64,000 bases of DNA from Pseudomonas sp. NKUCC02_KPG (GCF_019345465.1 NZ_JAHKRC010000020.1:41808-105807); one strand, 5' to 3'. Shown: positions 1 to 7,913, counted from the first letter of the stretch. The notes: a model not told the origin generated them from the sequence alone. Program-made: numbers and translations.

Positions 1-249
1 GCGCTGGCGCTGCTTGAAGAGCTGGGCGAGCCGCTGATGAGCGTGACGCTGATTTTGCCGGGCGAAAGCGAGCCGATGGAAGATCCGTACGAGATTCGCA
101 ATGCCCTGGAAAAACAGGTCGACCTGATTATCGATGGCGGTTTTGGCGGCAACAAGGCCTCGACCGTGATCAGCCTGGTCGACAGCGGTGATCCCGAGAT
201 TGTCCGTGTGGGTTGCGGCGATCCTGAACCGTTTATGGTCGAGGCCTGA
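1..249 (+). CDS. YciO/YrdC-family protein (Sua5-like), C-terminal fragment
   Basis: The window opens inside this gene in frame 1; 82 codons and a TGA stop are visible and the start lies upstream. The visible part has the C-terminal features of the YciO branch of the YrdC/Sua5 family (related to threonylcarbamoyl-AMP synthases): a segment reading DPYEIRNALEKQVDLIIDGG followed by STVISLVD and a basic-to-acidic tail. These proteins bind ATP and RNA; the exact reaction of YciO itself is not settled. The stop overlaps the scpA start by one base (TGATG), so the two genes are probably translated together. A YciO-like gene ahead of scpA is a usual Pseudomonas arrangement. Confidence 0.8.
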   Translation, partial: ALALLEELGEPLMSVTLILPGESEPMEDPYEIRNALEKQVDLIIDGGFGGNKASTVISLVDSGDPEIVRVGCGDPEPFMVEA

Positions 250-1076
250 TGTCTGACGTTCAAGCTCCTGAGGCGGTAGAGGCCCAGGCCGGTGTCCAGC
301 AAGAACTGTCGCTCGCTATGGTCTATGGCCAGGCGGTCATCGAAATGCCGCAAGACCTGTACATCCCTCCGGATGCGCTGGAGGTGTTCCTCGATGCCTT
401 TGAAGGCCCGCTCGACCTGCTGCTGTACCTGATCCGCAAGCAAAACATCGATATCCTCGACATTCCGGTGGCTGAAATCACCCGCCAGTACATGGGCTAT
501 GTCGAGCTGATGAAAACCGTACGCCTGGAGTTGGCCGCCGAGTACCTGGTGATGGCCGCCATGCTGGCCGAGATCAAGTCCCGCATGCTGTTGCCTCGCT
601 CGGTCGAAATCGAAGAGGACGAGGGCGACCCCCGTGCCGAACTGATTCGCCGCTTGCAGCAATACGAGCGTTTCAAGGCTGCCGCTGAAGGGATTGAAGG
701 GTTGAGCCGGGTAGGGCGCGAGGTGTTTGTGCCCAAACTCGATGCCCCTGAAGCCCGGGCCCGCAAGCTGGTGCCGGATGTGGCGCTGGAAGAGTTGCTG
801 ATGTCCATGGCTGAAGTGTTGCGCCGAACCGACATGTTTGAAAGCCATCAGGTCAGCCGTGAGGCCCTGTCGACCCGCGAACGCATGAGCGACGTGCTCG
901 AACGCCTCAAGGGCGGCGGCTTTGTGCCTTTTGTCGAGCTGTTTACTGCCGAAGAAGGCAAGTTGGGCGTGGTCGTGACGTTTATGGCCGTGCTTGAACT
1001 GGTCAAGGAGTCGCTGGTCGAGCTGGTGCAAAATGAACCCTTCGCGCCGATCCATGTGCGGGCAAGAGCCGAATAA
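249..1076 (+). CDS. scpA: Segregation and condensation protein A
   Basis: A 275-residue kleisin subunit of the Smc-ScpAB condensin, which bridges Smc heads and helps chromosome segregation. The first ~45 residues are a variable extension; the conserved kleisin N-terminal domain begins around FEGPLDLLLYLIRKQNIDIL (about residues 51-70), and the C-terminal winged-helix part (about 195-270) would contact the second Smc head. The ATG overlaps the upstream stop by one base and scpB follows 12 bases downstream, so the three genes look like one operon. Length and order match the standard Pseudomonas locus. Confidence 0.95.
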   Translation: MSDVQAPEAVEAQAGVQQELSLAMVYGQAVIEMPQDLYIPPDALEVFLDAFEGPLDLLLYLIRKQNIDILDIPVAEITRQYMGYVELMKTVRLELAAEYLVMAAMLAEIKSRMLLPRSVEIEEDEGDPRAELIRRLQQYERFKAAAEGIEGLSRVGREVFVPKLDAPEARARKLVPDVALEELLMSMAEVLRRTDMFESHQVSREALSTRERMSDVLERLKGGGFVPFVELFTAEEGKLGVVVTFMAVLELVKESLVELVQNEPFAPIHVRARAE

Positions 1077-1088
1077 AGAGCTGAAACC

Positions 1089-2033
1089 ATGAATTTGACT
1101 GAACCCCGCGAGCTTGCCTCCTTGCTTGAGGCCTTTCTGTTGGCCTCGGGAAAGCCGCAAAGCCTTGAGCGCCTGTTTGAACTGTTTGAAGAAGGTGAGC
1201 GTCCGGAACCGCCTGTATTTAGGAAGGCCCTGGAACTGCTGCGCAAATCCTGCGATGGCCGAGCGTTTGAACTCAAGGAAGTTGCCTCGGGCTATCGCCT
1301 GCAGATTCGAGAAAAGTACTCGCCGTGGGTCGGGCGTTTGTGGGAAGAGCGCCCGCAGCGCTACTCGCGAGCCATGCTTGAAACCATGGCGCTGATTGCC
1401 TATCGCCAGCCCATCACGCGGGGCGAGATTGAAGACGTGCGAGGTGTGGCGGTTAACAGCCACATCGTCAAAACCCTGCTTGAGCGAGAGTGGATCCGCG
1501 TGGTGGGCTATCGCGACGTGCCGGGCAAGCCTGCGATGTTCGCAACCACCAAGGGTTTTCTCGATCACTTCAACCTCAAGAGCCTCGACGAACTGCCGCC
1601 GCTGGCCGAGTTGCGCGAGCTTGAGCCTGATCCGATCCTCGATTTCGACGACGCTCCGGTGCCTGCGCACCTTCAGGCCCTGGCCGACGAAAGCGCCGAG
1701 CCGGAAGAGCCCAAGGATGAAACCAGCTTCCGTACCCTGCTGACGGAACTGGACTCGATGGAAGAAGGTCTCAAGACCGACTTTGACGATTTGCTGCGCG
1801 ACGCTGTGCCCGTCGATGTTCCGGAGCCGGAAGCAGAGGTAGCGGTAGCGGTAGAGGTCGAAGTAGAGGTGCAACCACAACCGGCGCAACCCTCTGCGGC
1901 CGAGCTGGCCCGCGAGCGATTGCGCGCTGCCGTTGCGGCCCTTGAGCAGCGATCGGCCTTGAGCGATGAAGAGCGTGAGGCTCAGGCACTGGCTGAAGCC
2001 ATCGAGCAGGAGCGCCGCGAGCAGCAAGATTGA
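1089..2033 (+). CDS. scpB: Segregation and condensation protein B
   Basis: A 314-residue ScpB with the two winged-helix domains of the family in residues 1-175 (for example YSRAMLETMALIAYRQPITR and the GKPAMFATTKGFLDHF segment). ScpB dimers bind ScpA and regulate the Smc ATPase. The protein is much longer than the ~200 residues usual in Firmicutes because of a strongly acidic C-terminal tail (about 190-314) that includes a Val/Ala-Val/Glu alternating stretch near residues 254-264, encoded by GTAGCG/GTAGAG-like micro-repeats at about 1840-1875. Long acidic tails are known in pseudomonad ScpB, so this is probably normal. The start is the ATG 12 bases after scpA. Confidence 0.95.
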   Translation: MNLTEPRELASLLEAFLLASGKPQSLERLFELFEEGERPEPPVFRKALELLRKSCDGRAFELKEVASGYRLQIREKYSPWVGRLWEERPQRYSRAMLETMALIAYRQPITRGEIEDVRGVAVNSHIVKTLLEREWIRVVGYRDVPGKPAMFATTKGFLDHFNLKSLDELPPLAELRELEPDPILDFDDAPVPAHLQALADESAEPEEPKDETSFRTLLTELDSMEEGLKTDFDDLLRDAVPVDVPEPEAEVAVAVEVEVEVQPQPAQPSAAELARERLRAAVAALEQRSALSDEEREAQALAEAIEQERREQQD

Positions 2034-2042
2034 CAAATCTTT

Positions 2043-2129
2043 GTAGTCGCTGCCGAAGGCTGCGATCGAGCCCGCAGGGGTCGTGCTTTTTAAAACGAAG
2101 GTACTGCGGCAGCCTTCGGCAGCGACTAC
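2043..2129. repeat. REP-type inverted repeat (GTAGTCGCTGCCG family)
   Basis: Two arms, GTAGTCGCTGCCGAAGGCTG at 2043-2062 and its reverse complement ending at 2129, enclose about 45 bases. This is one of the two intergenic palindromic repeat families in the window; the same family recurs at 7914-8018 and, in modified form, at 24967-25115. It lies between scpB and the DUF1289 gene and could form a long hairpin in the mRNA. Confidence 0.85.
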
Positions 2130-2149
2130 ACATAAGTGGGAGGGCAGTA

Positions 2150-2341
2150 ATGACTTCACCCAAAGACCCCTGCATCGGCGTCTGCAAATTTACCGATGAC
2201 ATCTGCATCGGTTGCGGGCGCACCAAGCGTGAAATCAAGGCCTGGAAGAAACTCGGCAAAGACGAAAAGCGTGCAGTGCTGGCGGAGTCGGCGCTGCGTT
2301 TGCTGGCGTTTGAGGCCACCGGTCGGCGGAAAAAGAAGTAA
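2150..2341 (+). CDS. DUF1289 small cysteine-rich protein
   Basis: A 63-residue protein with the DUF1289 signature: four Cys in CIGVC and CIGCGRTKREI, followed by a W-K-x-L helix and a lysine-rich tail. The spaced cysteines suggest metal binding, but no function is established for the family. The ATG at 2150 is chosen because a good ribosome-binding site (GGGAGGG) sits 7-12 bases upstream; reading further upstream in the same frame runs into the REP element. It sits between scpB and rluB, as in other pseudomonads. Confidence 0.85.
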   Translation: MTSPKDPCIGVCKFTDDICIGCGRTKREIKAWKKLGKDEKRAVLAESALRLLAFEATGRRKKK

Positions 2342-2485
2342 GTCGGCCACTTCGTGACTAGCCTTTGATGCGCAATGGCCAACATCAGCGTATGATTCGC
2401 GACCCTTTGGCGCTCGATAGAGCCCCAAGGCCCATTTTTAACACTTCAGGCGTTCGCCTGAATTGACACACCGGGAGGTGCCCAG

Positions 2486-3682
2486 ATGAGTGATCTAGAC
2501 CCTAAAGACAGCCAGGAAATTGGCCCAGCAGGCGAAAAACTGCAAAAAGTCCTCGCCCGTATTGGCGTTGGCTCGCGTCGCGACGTAGAGAGTTGGATCA
2601 GCCAGGGCCGTATCAAGGTCAATGGCAAGGATGCAACCCTGGGTCTGCGCGTAGACCTGCACGACGCCATCTCCATCGATGGCAAGGTGATCAAGCGTGA
2701 AGAGGCAGCCGAGTCGGTTCGCCGCGTGATCATGTACAACAAACCCGACGGCGAAATCTGCACCCGTGACGACCCTGAAGGCCGTCCGACCGTGTTCGAC
2801 AAACTGCCGCGTCCAAAAGAAGGCCGCTGGATCAACATCGGCCGCCTGGACATCAACACCACCGGCTTGCTGATGTTCACCACCGACGGTGAGCTGGCCA
2901 ACCGCCTGATGCACCCTTCCTACGAAATGGACCGTGAATACGCGGTACGTGTACGTGGCGAAGTGGATGACGAGATGATCGAGCGCCTCAAGGCTGGCGT
3001 TGTGCTGGAAGACGGCCCTGCGCGTTTCACCGACATCAAGCAGGCTCCGGGCGGCGAAGGTTTCAACCATTGGTACCACTGCGTAGTGATGGAAGGCCGT
3101 AACCGTGAAGTACGTCGCCTGTGGGAATCCCAGGGCCTGGTGGTCAGCCGCCTGAAGCGCGTGCGTTTCGGTCCGGTGTTCCTCAACTCCGACCTGCCGA
3201 TGGGTCGCTGGCGCGAAATGAGCCAGTTTGAGGTTGATATCCTCAGTGCTGAAGTTGGCCTCACGCCGGTTGCCATGCCGCAGATGAACGCCAAGAGCAA
3301 AGACAAGCTGGAGCGTATGCAGCGTAAATCCTCGCGCCCTGTGGCTCGTGGTGATCGTGTTGCCCGCGTTCTGCGTCCGGCCGAAGGTGCCCCGTTGGCT
3401 CCGCGTCCAGCCCGTCAGCCACACATCGAAGGCGAGCGCCCGGCGCGTCCTGCCCGCGATGAGGCTGCTCGTCCGGCACGCAAGCCGGCAGGTCGCACTG
3501 ACCGCGTACCTGCGGGTCGTGGTGCGCCGGTTGCCGAGCGTCCGAGCGAAGTCAACAAGCGTCCAACCAAGCCAAGCCGTTCAGGCCCCAAGCTGGTTGA
3601 CGATGCACCGTCGGGCAAGCGTCGTGGCGCTCCGGCCGGTTCCGGCCAGCGTCCAGGCTTTGGCCGTCGCAAGCCGCAGTAA
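2486..3682 (+). CDS. rluB: 23S rRNA pseudouridine(2605) synthase
   Basis: A 398-residue RsuA/RluB-family pseudouridine synthase. An S4 RNA-binding domain covers about residues 17-65 and the catalytic domain about 80-245; the catalytic Asp is D122 in GRLDINTTG. The last ~130 residues are a low-complexity tail rich in Arg, Pro and Ala, probably disordered and RNA-binding, as in other pseudomonad RluB proteins. The start follows a strong GGGAGGTG site. A rho-independent terminator lies 18 bases after the stop, ending the scpAB-rluB block. Confidence 0.95.
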   Translation: MSDLDPKDSQEIGPAGEKLQKVLARIGVGSRRDVESWISQGRIKVNGKDATLGLRVDLHDAISIDGKVIKREEAAESVRRVIMYNKPDGEICTRDDPEGRPTVFDKLPRPKEGRWINIGRLDINTTGLLMFTTDGELANRLMHPSYEMDREYAVRVRGEVDDEMIERLKAGVVLEDGPARFTDIKQAPGGEGFNHWYHCVVMEGRNREVRRLWESQGLVVSRLKRVRFGPVFLNSDLPMGRWREMSQFEVDILSAEVGLTPVAMPQMNAKSKDKLERMQRKSSRPVARGDRVARVLRPAEGAPLAPRPARQPHIEGERPARPARDEAARPARKPAGRTDRVPAGRGAPVAERPSEVNKRPTKPSRSGPKLVDDAPSGKRRGAPAGSGQRPGFGRRKPQ

Positions 3683-3699
3683 GCGTTAAGCGCTGTACA

Positions 3700-3733
3700 A
3701 AAAACGCCAGCCCCTCGGGGTTGGCGTTTTTTT
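3700..3733 (+). terminator. Rho-independent terminator after rluB
   Basis: The stem AACGCCAGCCCC pairs with GGGGTTGGCGTT (one G-U pair) around a two-base loop and is followed by a run of seven T. It sits immediately after rluB. Confidence 0.9.
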
Positions 3734-3991
3734 ATGCCTGAAAAACGCCTTCGGCAGGTGCAGCAGGCAATAAATTAGGTGGAAAATAATCGTTACAGCT
3801 CGTCAACAAATTCATACGAATTCAGCCACTTACCGCCCTTAAACCGCTGAAATCACTTCGCTGTAATGAAAATTTGCCGAGTTTTATAGAATTAGGACAC
3901 TTCCTACATAGATTGCGGCTTGTTTCGTCTTGCTATCGGCTGTGTGATGGGATCTTGCCTACGTGCGGGTGTACAATGCGCCGCGTTTTAA
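3734..3991 (+). other. AT-rich upstream region of aroP, with a possible promoter
   Basis: About 260 bases without a gene, rich in A and T compared with the neighbours. I see a possible -10 box TACAAT at 3972-3977, just before the structured RNA element at 3992; no convincing -35 box stands at the usual 17-base spacing. I found no clear PhhR/TyrR box here. Confidence 0.3.
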
Positions 3992-4086
3992 CTGTGACTC
4001 AATTGCGTACCCGCGCATTTTGCCAAGGCTGCACGCCTTGAAAATTCCGCAATGCCACAAGCGTTGCGGGTTCGATTCCGTCACAG
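3992..4086 (+). other. tRNA-like folded element in the aroP leader
   Basis: A 95-base stretch is closed by a perfect 7-bp helix (CTGTGAC 3992-3998 with GTCACAG 4080-4086). Inside are a stem-loop CAAGG-CTGCACG-CCTTG, which has the size of an anticodon arm (5-bp stem, 7-base loop, U at the position equivalent to 33, GCA where an anticodon would be), a hairpin CCGCAA...TTGCGG placed like a long variable arm, and GGTTCGATTCC, which matches a T-loop. It is not a normal tRNA: the T stem has only two clear pairs, there is no CCA end, and the D-arm is poor. It probably forms part of the transcribed leader of aroP, or is a tRNA-derived relic. Confidence 0.4.
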
Positions 4087-4107
4087 ATAAAAACAAACAG
4101 GTGACGC

Positions 4108-4212
4108 ATGACTCGTGAAACAACCTTGGATTCCTGGCGCCTGCGCTGGGGTTTGATTTGTGTTGTAGACCCTTCGATCACTGCCTCTGGTGCTCAAGCT
4201 ACAACGCACTGA
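4108..4212 (+). CDS. Candidate leader peptide upstream of aroP
   Basis: A 34-codon ORF (starts MTRETTLDSWRLRWGL, ends GAQATTH) preceded by a good ribosome-binding site (CAGGTGA, 5 bases before the ATG). It has two Trp codons (10 and 14) within a WRLRW motif and a Asp-Pro pair at 21-22. It lies between the tRNA-like element and aroP, whose start is 31 bases after the leader stop. Since AroP imports Trp, Phe and Tyr, a regulatory leader that senses aromatic supply is plausible, but this is inference; the ORF could be fortuitous. Confidence 0.45.
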   Translation: MTRETTLDSWRLRWGLICVVDPSITASGAQATTH

Positions 4213-4243
4213 ATCACATCAAACCTTGTGTGGGACCTTTTCA

Positions 4244-5662
4244 ATGAGTGGAAATACCTCGCATTCGGGCGAGCTGAAACGCGGCCTGAAAAATCGTCAT
4301 ATTCAGCTGATTGCCCTCGGTGGCGCGATTGGTACTGGCCTGTTCCTCGGTTCGGCCGGGGTGCTGAAGTCAGCCGGTCCATCGATGATTCTGGGCTATG
4401 CGATCTGCGGCTTCATTGCCTTCATGATCATGCGCCAGCTCGGCGAAATGATCGTCGAAGAACCGGTCGCCGGTTCTTTCAGTCACTTTGCCCATAAGTA
4501 CTGGGGTGGTTTTGCCGGCTTCATGTCGGGCTGGAACTGCTGGGTGCTCTACATTCTGGTGGGCATGTCGGAACTGACCGCCGTCGGCAAGTACGTGCAC
4601 TACTGGTGGCCGGAAATCCCGACCTGGGCCTCGGCAGCAGCCTTCTTTGTCCTGATCAACCTCATCAACCTGACCAACGTCAAAGTGTTTGGCGAGGCCG
4701 AGTTCTGGTTCGCGATCATCAAGGTCGTGGCGATCGTCGGCATGATCGCCCTTGGCAGCTACCTGCTGGTCAGCGGCAGCGGCGGTCCTCAGGCATCGGT
4801 CAGCAACTTGTGGGAGCACGGCGGCTTTTTCCCGAACGGGACGACCGGTCTGATCATGGCCATGGCCTTTATCATGTTCTCCTTCGGCGGTCTGGAAATG
4901 CTCGGTTTCACCGCAGCAGAAGCCGACAAGCCGCGCACCGTGATCCCCAAGGCGATCAATCAGGTGATCTACCGCATCCTGATTTTCTACATCGGTGCCC
5001 TGGTGGTTCTGCTGTCGTTGACCCCGTGGGACTCGTTGCTTGAAACCCTCAACGCCGGTGGCGACAGCTACAGCAGCAGCCCGTTCGTGCAAGTGTTCTC
5101 GATGCTGGGCAGCAACACGGCGGCCCATATCCTCAACTTTGTGGTCCTGACCGCAGCGTTGTCGGTGTACAACAGCGGCACCTACTGCAACAGCCGCATG
5201 CTGTTGGGTATGGCGCAGCAGGGTGACGCACCCAAAGTGCTGGCCAAAATCGACAAGCGCGGTGTGCCGGTCAACTCGATCCTGGCTTCGGCTGCCGTCA
5301 CGGTGATTGCGGTCCTGCTCAACTACCTGATGCCACACGATGCGCTGGAACTGCTGATGTCCCTGGTAGTGGCCACCCTGGTGATCAACTGGGCGATGAT
5401 CAGCTTCTCCCACGTCAAGTTCCGCCAGCACATGGACAAAACGGCGCAAGTCCCGCTGTTCAAGGCCTTGTGGTATCCATACGGCAACTACATCTGCCTG
5501 GCATTTGTAGCGTTCATTCTGGTGATCATGTTGTTGATCCCGGGGATTCGCGTGTCGGTGTATGCGATTCCGGTGTGGGTGGTCTTTATGTGGGTGTGCT
5601 ACCTGATCAAAAACAAGCGCGCGGTGCAGGCATCGGCTGCGGCTTACAGCTCTGCCAAATAA
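4244..5662 (+). CDS. aroP: Aromatic amino acid permease AroP
   Basis: A 472-residue APC-superfamily transporter with about 12 membrane segments. It closely follows E. coli AroP: ELKRGLKNRHIQLIALGGAI at the N-terminus, RQLGEMIVEEPVAGSFSHFA, NLTNVKVFGEAEFWFAIIKV and ALSVYNSGTYCNSRML. AroP is an inner-membrane proton symporter for Phe, Tyr and Trp. I place the start at the ATG giving MSGNTSHSGELKRG; an in-frame non-ATG codon at 4190 would add residues unlike the family. A long leader precedes it. The phenylalanine-degrading phh operon is only 3 kb away, so import and catabolism are near neighbours. Confidence 0.92.
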   Translation: MSGNTSHSGELKRGLKNRHIQLIALGGAIGTGLFLGSAGVLKSAGPSMILGYAICGFIAFMIMRQLGEMIVEEPVAGSFSHFAHKYWGGFAGFMSGWNCWVLYILVGMSELTAVGKYVHYWWPEIPTWASAAAFFVLINLINLTNVKVFGEAEFWFAIIKVVAIVGMIALGSYLLVSGSGGPQASVSNLWEHGGFFPNGTTGLIMAMAFIMFSFGGLEMLGFTAAEADKPRTVIPKAINQVIYRILIFYIGALVVLLSLTPWDSLLETLNAGGDSYSSSPFVQVFSMLGSNTAAHILNFVVLTAALSVYNSGTYCNSRMLLGMAQQGDAPKVLAKIDKRGVPVNSILASAAVTVIAVLLNYLMPHDALELLMSLVVATLVINWAMISFSHVKFRQHMDKTAQVPLFKALWYPYGNYICLAFVAFILVIMLLIPGIRVSVYAIPVWVVFMWVCYLIKNKRAVQASAAAYSSAK

Positions 5663-5680
5663 GCTGAGCGGTTAATCCAG

Positions 5681-5710
5681 CAAACCCGGCCATTGCGCCG
5701 GGTTTGTTGT
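5681..5710 (+). terminator. Terminator after aroP
   Basis: A 10-bp perfect stem (CAAACCCGGC / GCCGGGTTTG) with loop CATTGC, followed by TTGTTTG, 19 bases after the aroP stop. Confidence 0.8.
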
Positions 5711-5752
5711 TTGTGGGGTATCCTGCACGCCCCGAAGACGGACCCATTTTTG

Positions 5753-6166
5753 ATGCTGGTGATTTCCAATAACGTGCACATCCCCGATGCCGAGATCGAA
5801 CTGACGGCAATCCGCGCCCAGGGTGCGGGCGGGCAGAACGTCAACAAGGTGTCGAGCGCCATGCATTTGCGCTTCGATATACCCAACTCGTCGTTGCCGC
5901 CGTTTTACAAGGAGCGGCTGCTGGCGCTGCGCGACAGTCGGATCACCAGTGATGGCGTGCTGATCATCAAGGCTCAGCAATACCGCACCCAGGAACAAAA
6001 CCGGGCGGATGCGCTGGAGCGTCTGGTGGAGTTGATCGTCAGTGCGACCAAGGTGGAGAAAAAGCGCCGTCCGACCAAGCCGACCCTGGGTTCGAAGAAG
6101 CGTCGCCTGGAATCAAAGACCAAGCGTGGCAGCATCAAGGCAGGGCGGGGCAAAGTAGATTTCTGA
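5753..6166 (+). CDS. arfB: Alternative ribosome-rescue factor ArfB (YaeJ)
   Basis: A 137-residue codon-independent peptidyl-tRNA hydrolase that rescues ribosomes stalled on mRNAs without a stop codon. The GGQ catalytic motif is at residues 26-28 within RAQGAGGQNVNKVSSA, and the basic C-terminal tail (KKRRPTKPTLGSKKRRLESK) that enters the empty mRNA channel is present. Length and sequence match E. coli YaeJ (140 residues), which fixes the start at the ATG at 5753 (MLVISNN). No strong Shine-Dalgarno site is visible. The downstream MFS gene converges on it, six bases away. Confidence 0.95.
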   Translation: MLVISNNVHIPDAEIELTAIRAQGAGGQNVNKVSSAMHLRFDIPNSSLPPFYKERLLALRDSRITSDGVLIIKAQQYRTQEQNRADALERLVELIVSATKVEKKRRPTKPTLGSKKRRLESKTKRGSIKAGRGKVDF

Positions 6167-6171
6167 AGGGG

Positions 6172-7356
6172 TCAGGCTCGGGCTCTCTGAGCCTGGCGAT
6201 ACAGATAAACACTCAGCAGCAATCCACTGAACGCTGCCAGTGCCGCGAACAAGAAGATCGAAGCAAAGCCAAAACCTGCCGCCACAGCGCCCACCAGCGG
6301 GCCGGTAATGCCCAGTGACAGATCGATGAACAGCGAGTACGCGCCCACGGCCGCACCACGGCTGGAGGCGGGCACCAGGTTGACGGCTTCAACCCCCAGC
6401 GCCGGGAACACCAGCGAGAAGCCGAAACCGCTCAGGGCCGCGCCCGCCAGTGCCAGTTGCGGGTTCGGTGCCAGCCACAGCAACAGCAGGCCCAGGGTCT
6501 CGACGCTCAGGCAGGCAATCGCCACCCGAAAACCGCCGATCCTGTTGATAAAATTGCCAAACACCAGGCGTGCACCGATAAAGCTGGCACCGAACAGGCT
6601 CAGGCACAGCACCGCGTTTTCCCAGTTGTTGGTCGCGTAGTAAAGGGTGATGAAGGTCGCAATGGTGCCAAAGCCGATCGAGCCCAATGCCAGCCCGGCC
6701 CCGTGGGGGAACACGCGCCCCAGGACATGCAGGAACGGCAGGCGCACACCGCTGACGATGGGCGCAGCGCGCTTGGGCCATGCCAGCAGCAAGCCCACCA
6801 GCGCCAGCAATATAATGCTTACGCCCATGCTCCACATGCCCAAGTGCCCGACCATCACCACGCCTAATGGCGCGCCAATGGCAATGGCCCCGTAACTGGC
6901 GATGCCGTTCCAGGAAATCACCTTGGCGGTGTTGGCCGCGCCGACCCGGCCAATGCCCCAGCCGATGGAGCCTGAGCCCACCAGGCTTTCGGCGCTGCCC
7001 AATACCAGGCGTCCGACCAGCAGGCTGGCAAGGCTAAGCGCCGGCATCGCGGTCAGCCAGCTGGAAGCCAGCATGAAGACGCCGCTCAGGCCGCAGCCCG
7101 CCAGGCCATACATCACGGCGCGCTTGCTGCCCAGGTTATCGATGATGCGGCTGGCGTAGGGGCGGCTCAGCAACGTGGCCAGATATTGCACACTGATCAC
7201 CAGCCCGGCGATGACGGTGCCATAGCCCAGGTGGTTGTGCACGTATCCGGGCAGCACGGCCAGCGGAATGCCGATATTCAAATAGCCAATAAAGGTGAAC
7301 AGAACGATGGAGACCACTTGCAGGGTGATCGCCATAGGACGCTGTGTTTCGGGCAT
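6172..7356 (-). CDS. MFS transporter, YhhS/YfcJ-like
   Basis: A 394-residue major facilitator protein with about 12 membrane helices. The segments LAVLPGYVHNHLGYG, GLVISVQYLATLLSRPYASR, GRLVLGSAESLVGSGSIGWG, VISWNGIASYGA and GFGFSLVFPALGVEAV are the same as or close to those in E. coli YhhS. YhhS-type exporters have been linked to sugar or drug efflux, but the substrate here is not known. It is transcribed toward arfB; two small genes on the same strand lie upstream and may share a transcript. Confidence 0.85.
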   Translation of the reverse strand: MPETQRPMAITLQVVSIVLFTFIGYLNIGIPLAVLPGYVHNHLGYGTVIAGLVISVQYLATLLSRPYASRIIDNLGSKRAVMYGLAGCGLSGVFMLASSWLTAMPALSLASLLVGRLVLGSAESLVGSGSIGWGIGRVGAANTAKVISWNGIASYGAIAIGAPLGVVMVGHLGMWSMGVSIILLALVGLLLAWPKRAAPIVSGVRLPFLHVLGRVFPHGAGLALGSIGFGTIATFITLYYATNNWENAVLCLSLFGASFIGARLVFGNFINRIGGFRVAIACLSVETLGLLLLWLAPNPQLALAGAALSGFGFSLVFPALGVEAVNLVPASSRGAAVGAYSLFIDLSLGITGPLVGAVAAGFGFASIFLFAALAAFSGLLLSVYLYRQAQRARA

Positions 7357-7391
7357 GGGGTAGGGGTCCTGCGGGGTGCGGTTGACGCAGA

Positions 7392-7568
7392 TTACAATGG
7401 TGCAACCAATTGTGTCGCGATTAAAGCGGCCAAGGCGTTTTCCTGGGTGCCGAAACGCTTGAGCAAGGTTGCTTGCTTTTCGGGGCTGAGACGCTCCCAG
7501 AGGTCGATCATTTTTTCGGCGGTGCCGATCAGGACGCTGGCTTGGGTTTCGCTGAAAGTGTCAGTCAC
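7392..7568 (-). CDS. Small hypothetical protein (58 aa)
   Basis: A 58-codon ORF on the minus strand starting with GTG (complement of 7566-7568) and ending TAA at 7392. The product reads VTDTFSETQASVLIGTAEKM... with a helix-rich middle (MIDLWERLSPEKQATLLKRF). No function is recognised. Amphipathic helical pattern, Pseudomonas-like codon use and position 35 bases before the MFS gene suggest a real gene in the same transcript. It is a candidate, not a proven CDS. Confidence 0.55.
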   Translation of the reverse strand: MTDTFSETQASVLIGTAEKMIDLWERLSPEKQATLLKRFGTQENALAALIATQLVAPL

Positions 7569-7604
7569 GCTTGAATCCGGAATAGGGGGGGTGGAGCGAT
7601 TGTG

Positions 7605-7645
7605 TCAGACGGTATGAAAAACAAGATGCTTTTCGCACCGTCTGA
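7605..7645 (-). terminator. Strong stem-loop between the two small genes
   Basis: TCAGACGGT (7605-7613) pairs perfectly with ACCGTCTGA (7637-7645), and an inner GAAAA/TTTTC helix extends the hairpin. It follows the 43-residue ORF on the minus strand. A clear T-run is lacking, so it may be a weak terminator or an mRNA-stabilising element. Confidence 0.5.
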
Positions 7646-7655
7646 TTGTGAGCCG

Positions 7656-7787
7656 TCAGTCTTCGCTGTCGGCCTGGAGGCTTTCTGAGGCCTCATCCAG
7701 AGCGCTTATTTCGCCACTGGTGTGTTGCGGGACTGGCTGCTCGGTTTCGTGCAGGCTTGGGAAGGGGAGGTTTGGGATCTCGTGCAT
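7656..7787 (-). CDS. Small acidic hypothetical protein (43 aa)
   Basis: A 43-codon ORF on the minus strand (MHEIPNLPFPSLHETEQP... ending ASESLQADSED), with a good AGGAG ribosome-binding site 7-8 bases before the ATG. The product is acidic, proline-rich near the N-terminus and has no membrane segment or recognised domain. The ribosome-binding site and a hairpin after the stop support a real gene. Function unknown. Confidence 0.55.
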   Translation of the reverse strand: MHEIPNLPFPSLHETEQPVPQHTSGEISALDEASESLQADSED

Positions 7788-7913
7788 CGTCGCGCTCCTC
7801 GCAAGGTGTGTTTTAAGTAGCTTGCTAAGGATACAGGACAGAGTGTGACAATTTGTCTTTTTATTGCGTCTGGGGGGAATTGTATTGAAATTTCATCTGG
7901 CGGCGTAAGAACC

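Noticed and set aside
3992..4086. A functional tRNA gene (anticodon GCA)
   Set aside because: The T stem has only two good pairs, the D-arm is poor, there is no CCA, and the long middle hairpin does not fit tRNA-Cys. Kept as a tRNA-like element only.
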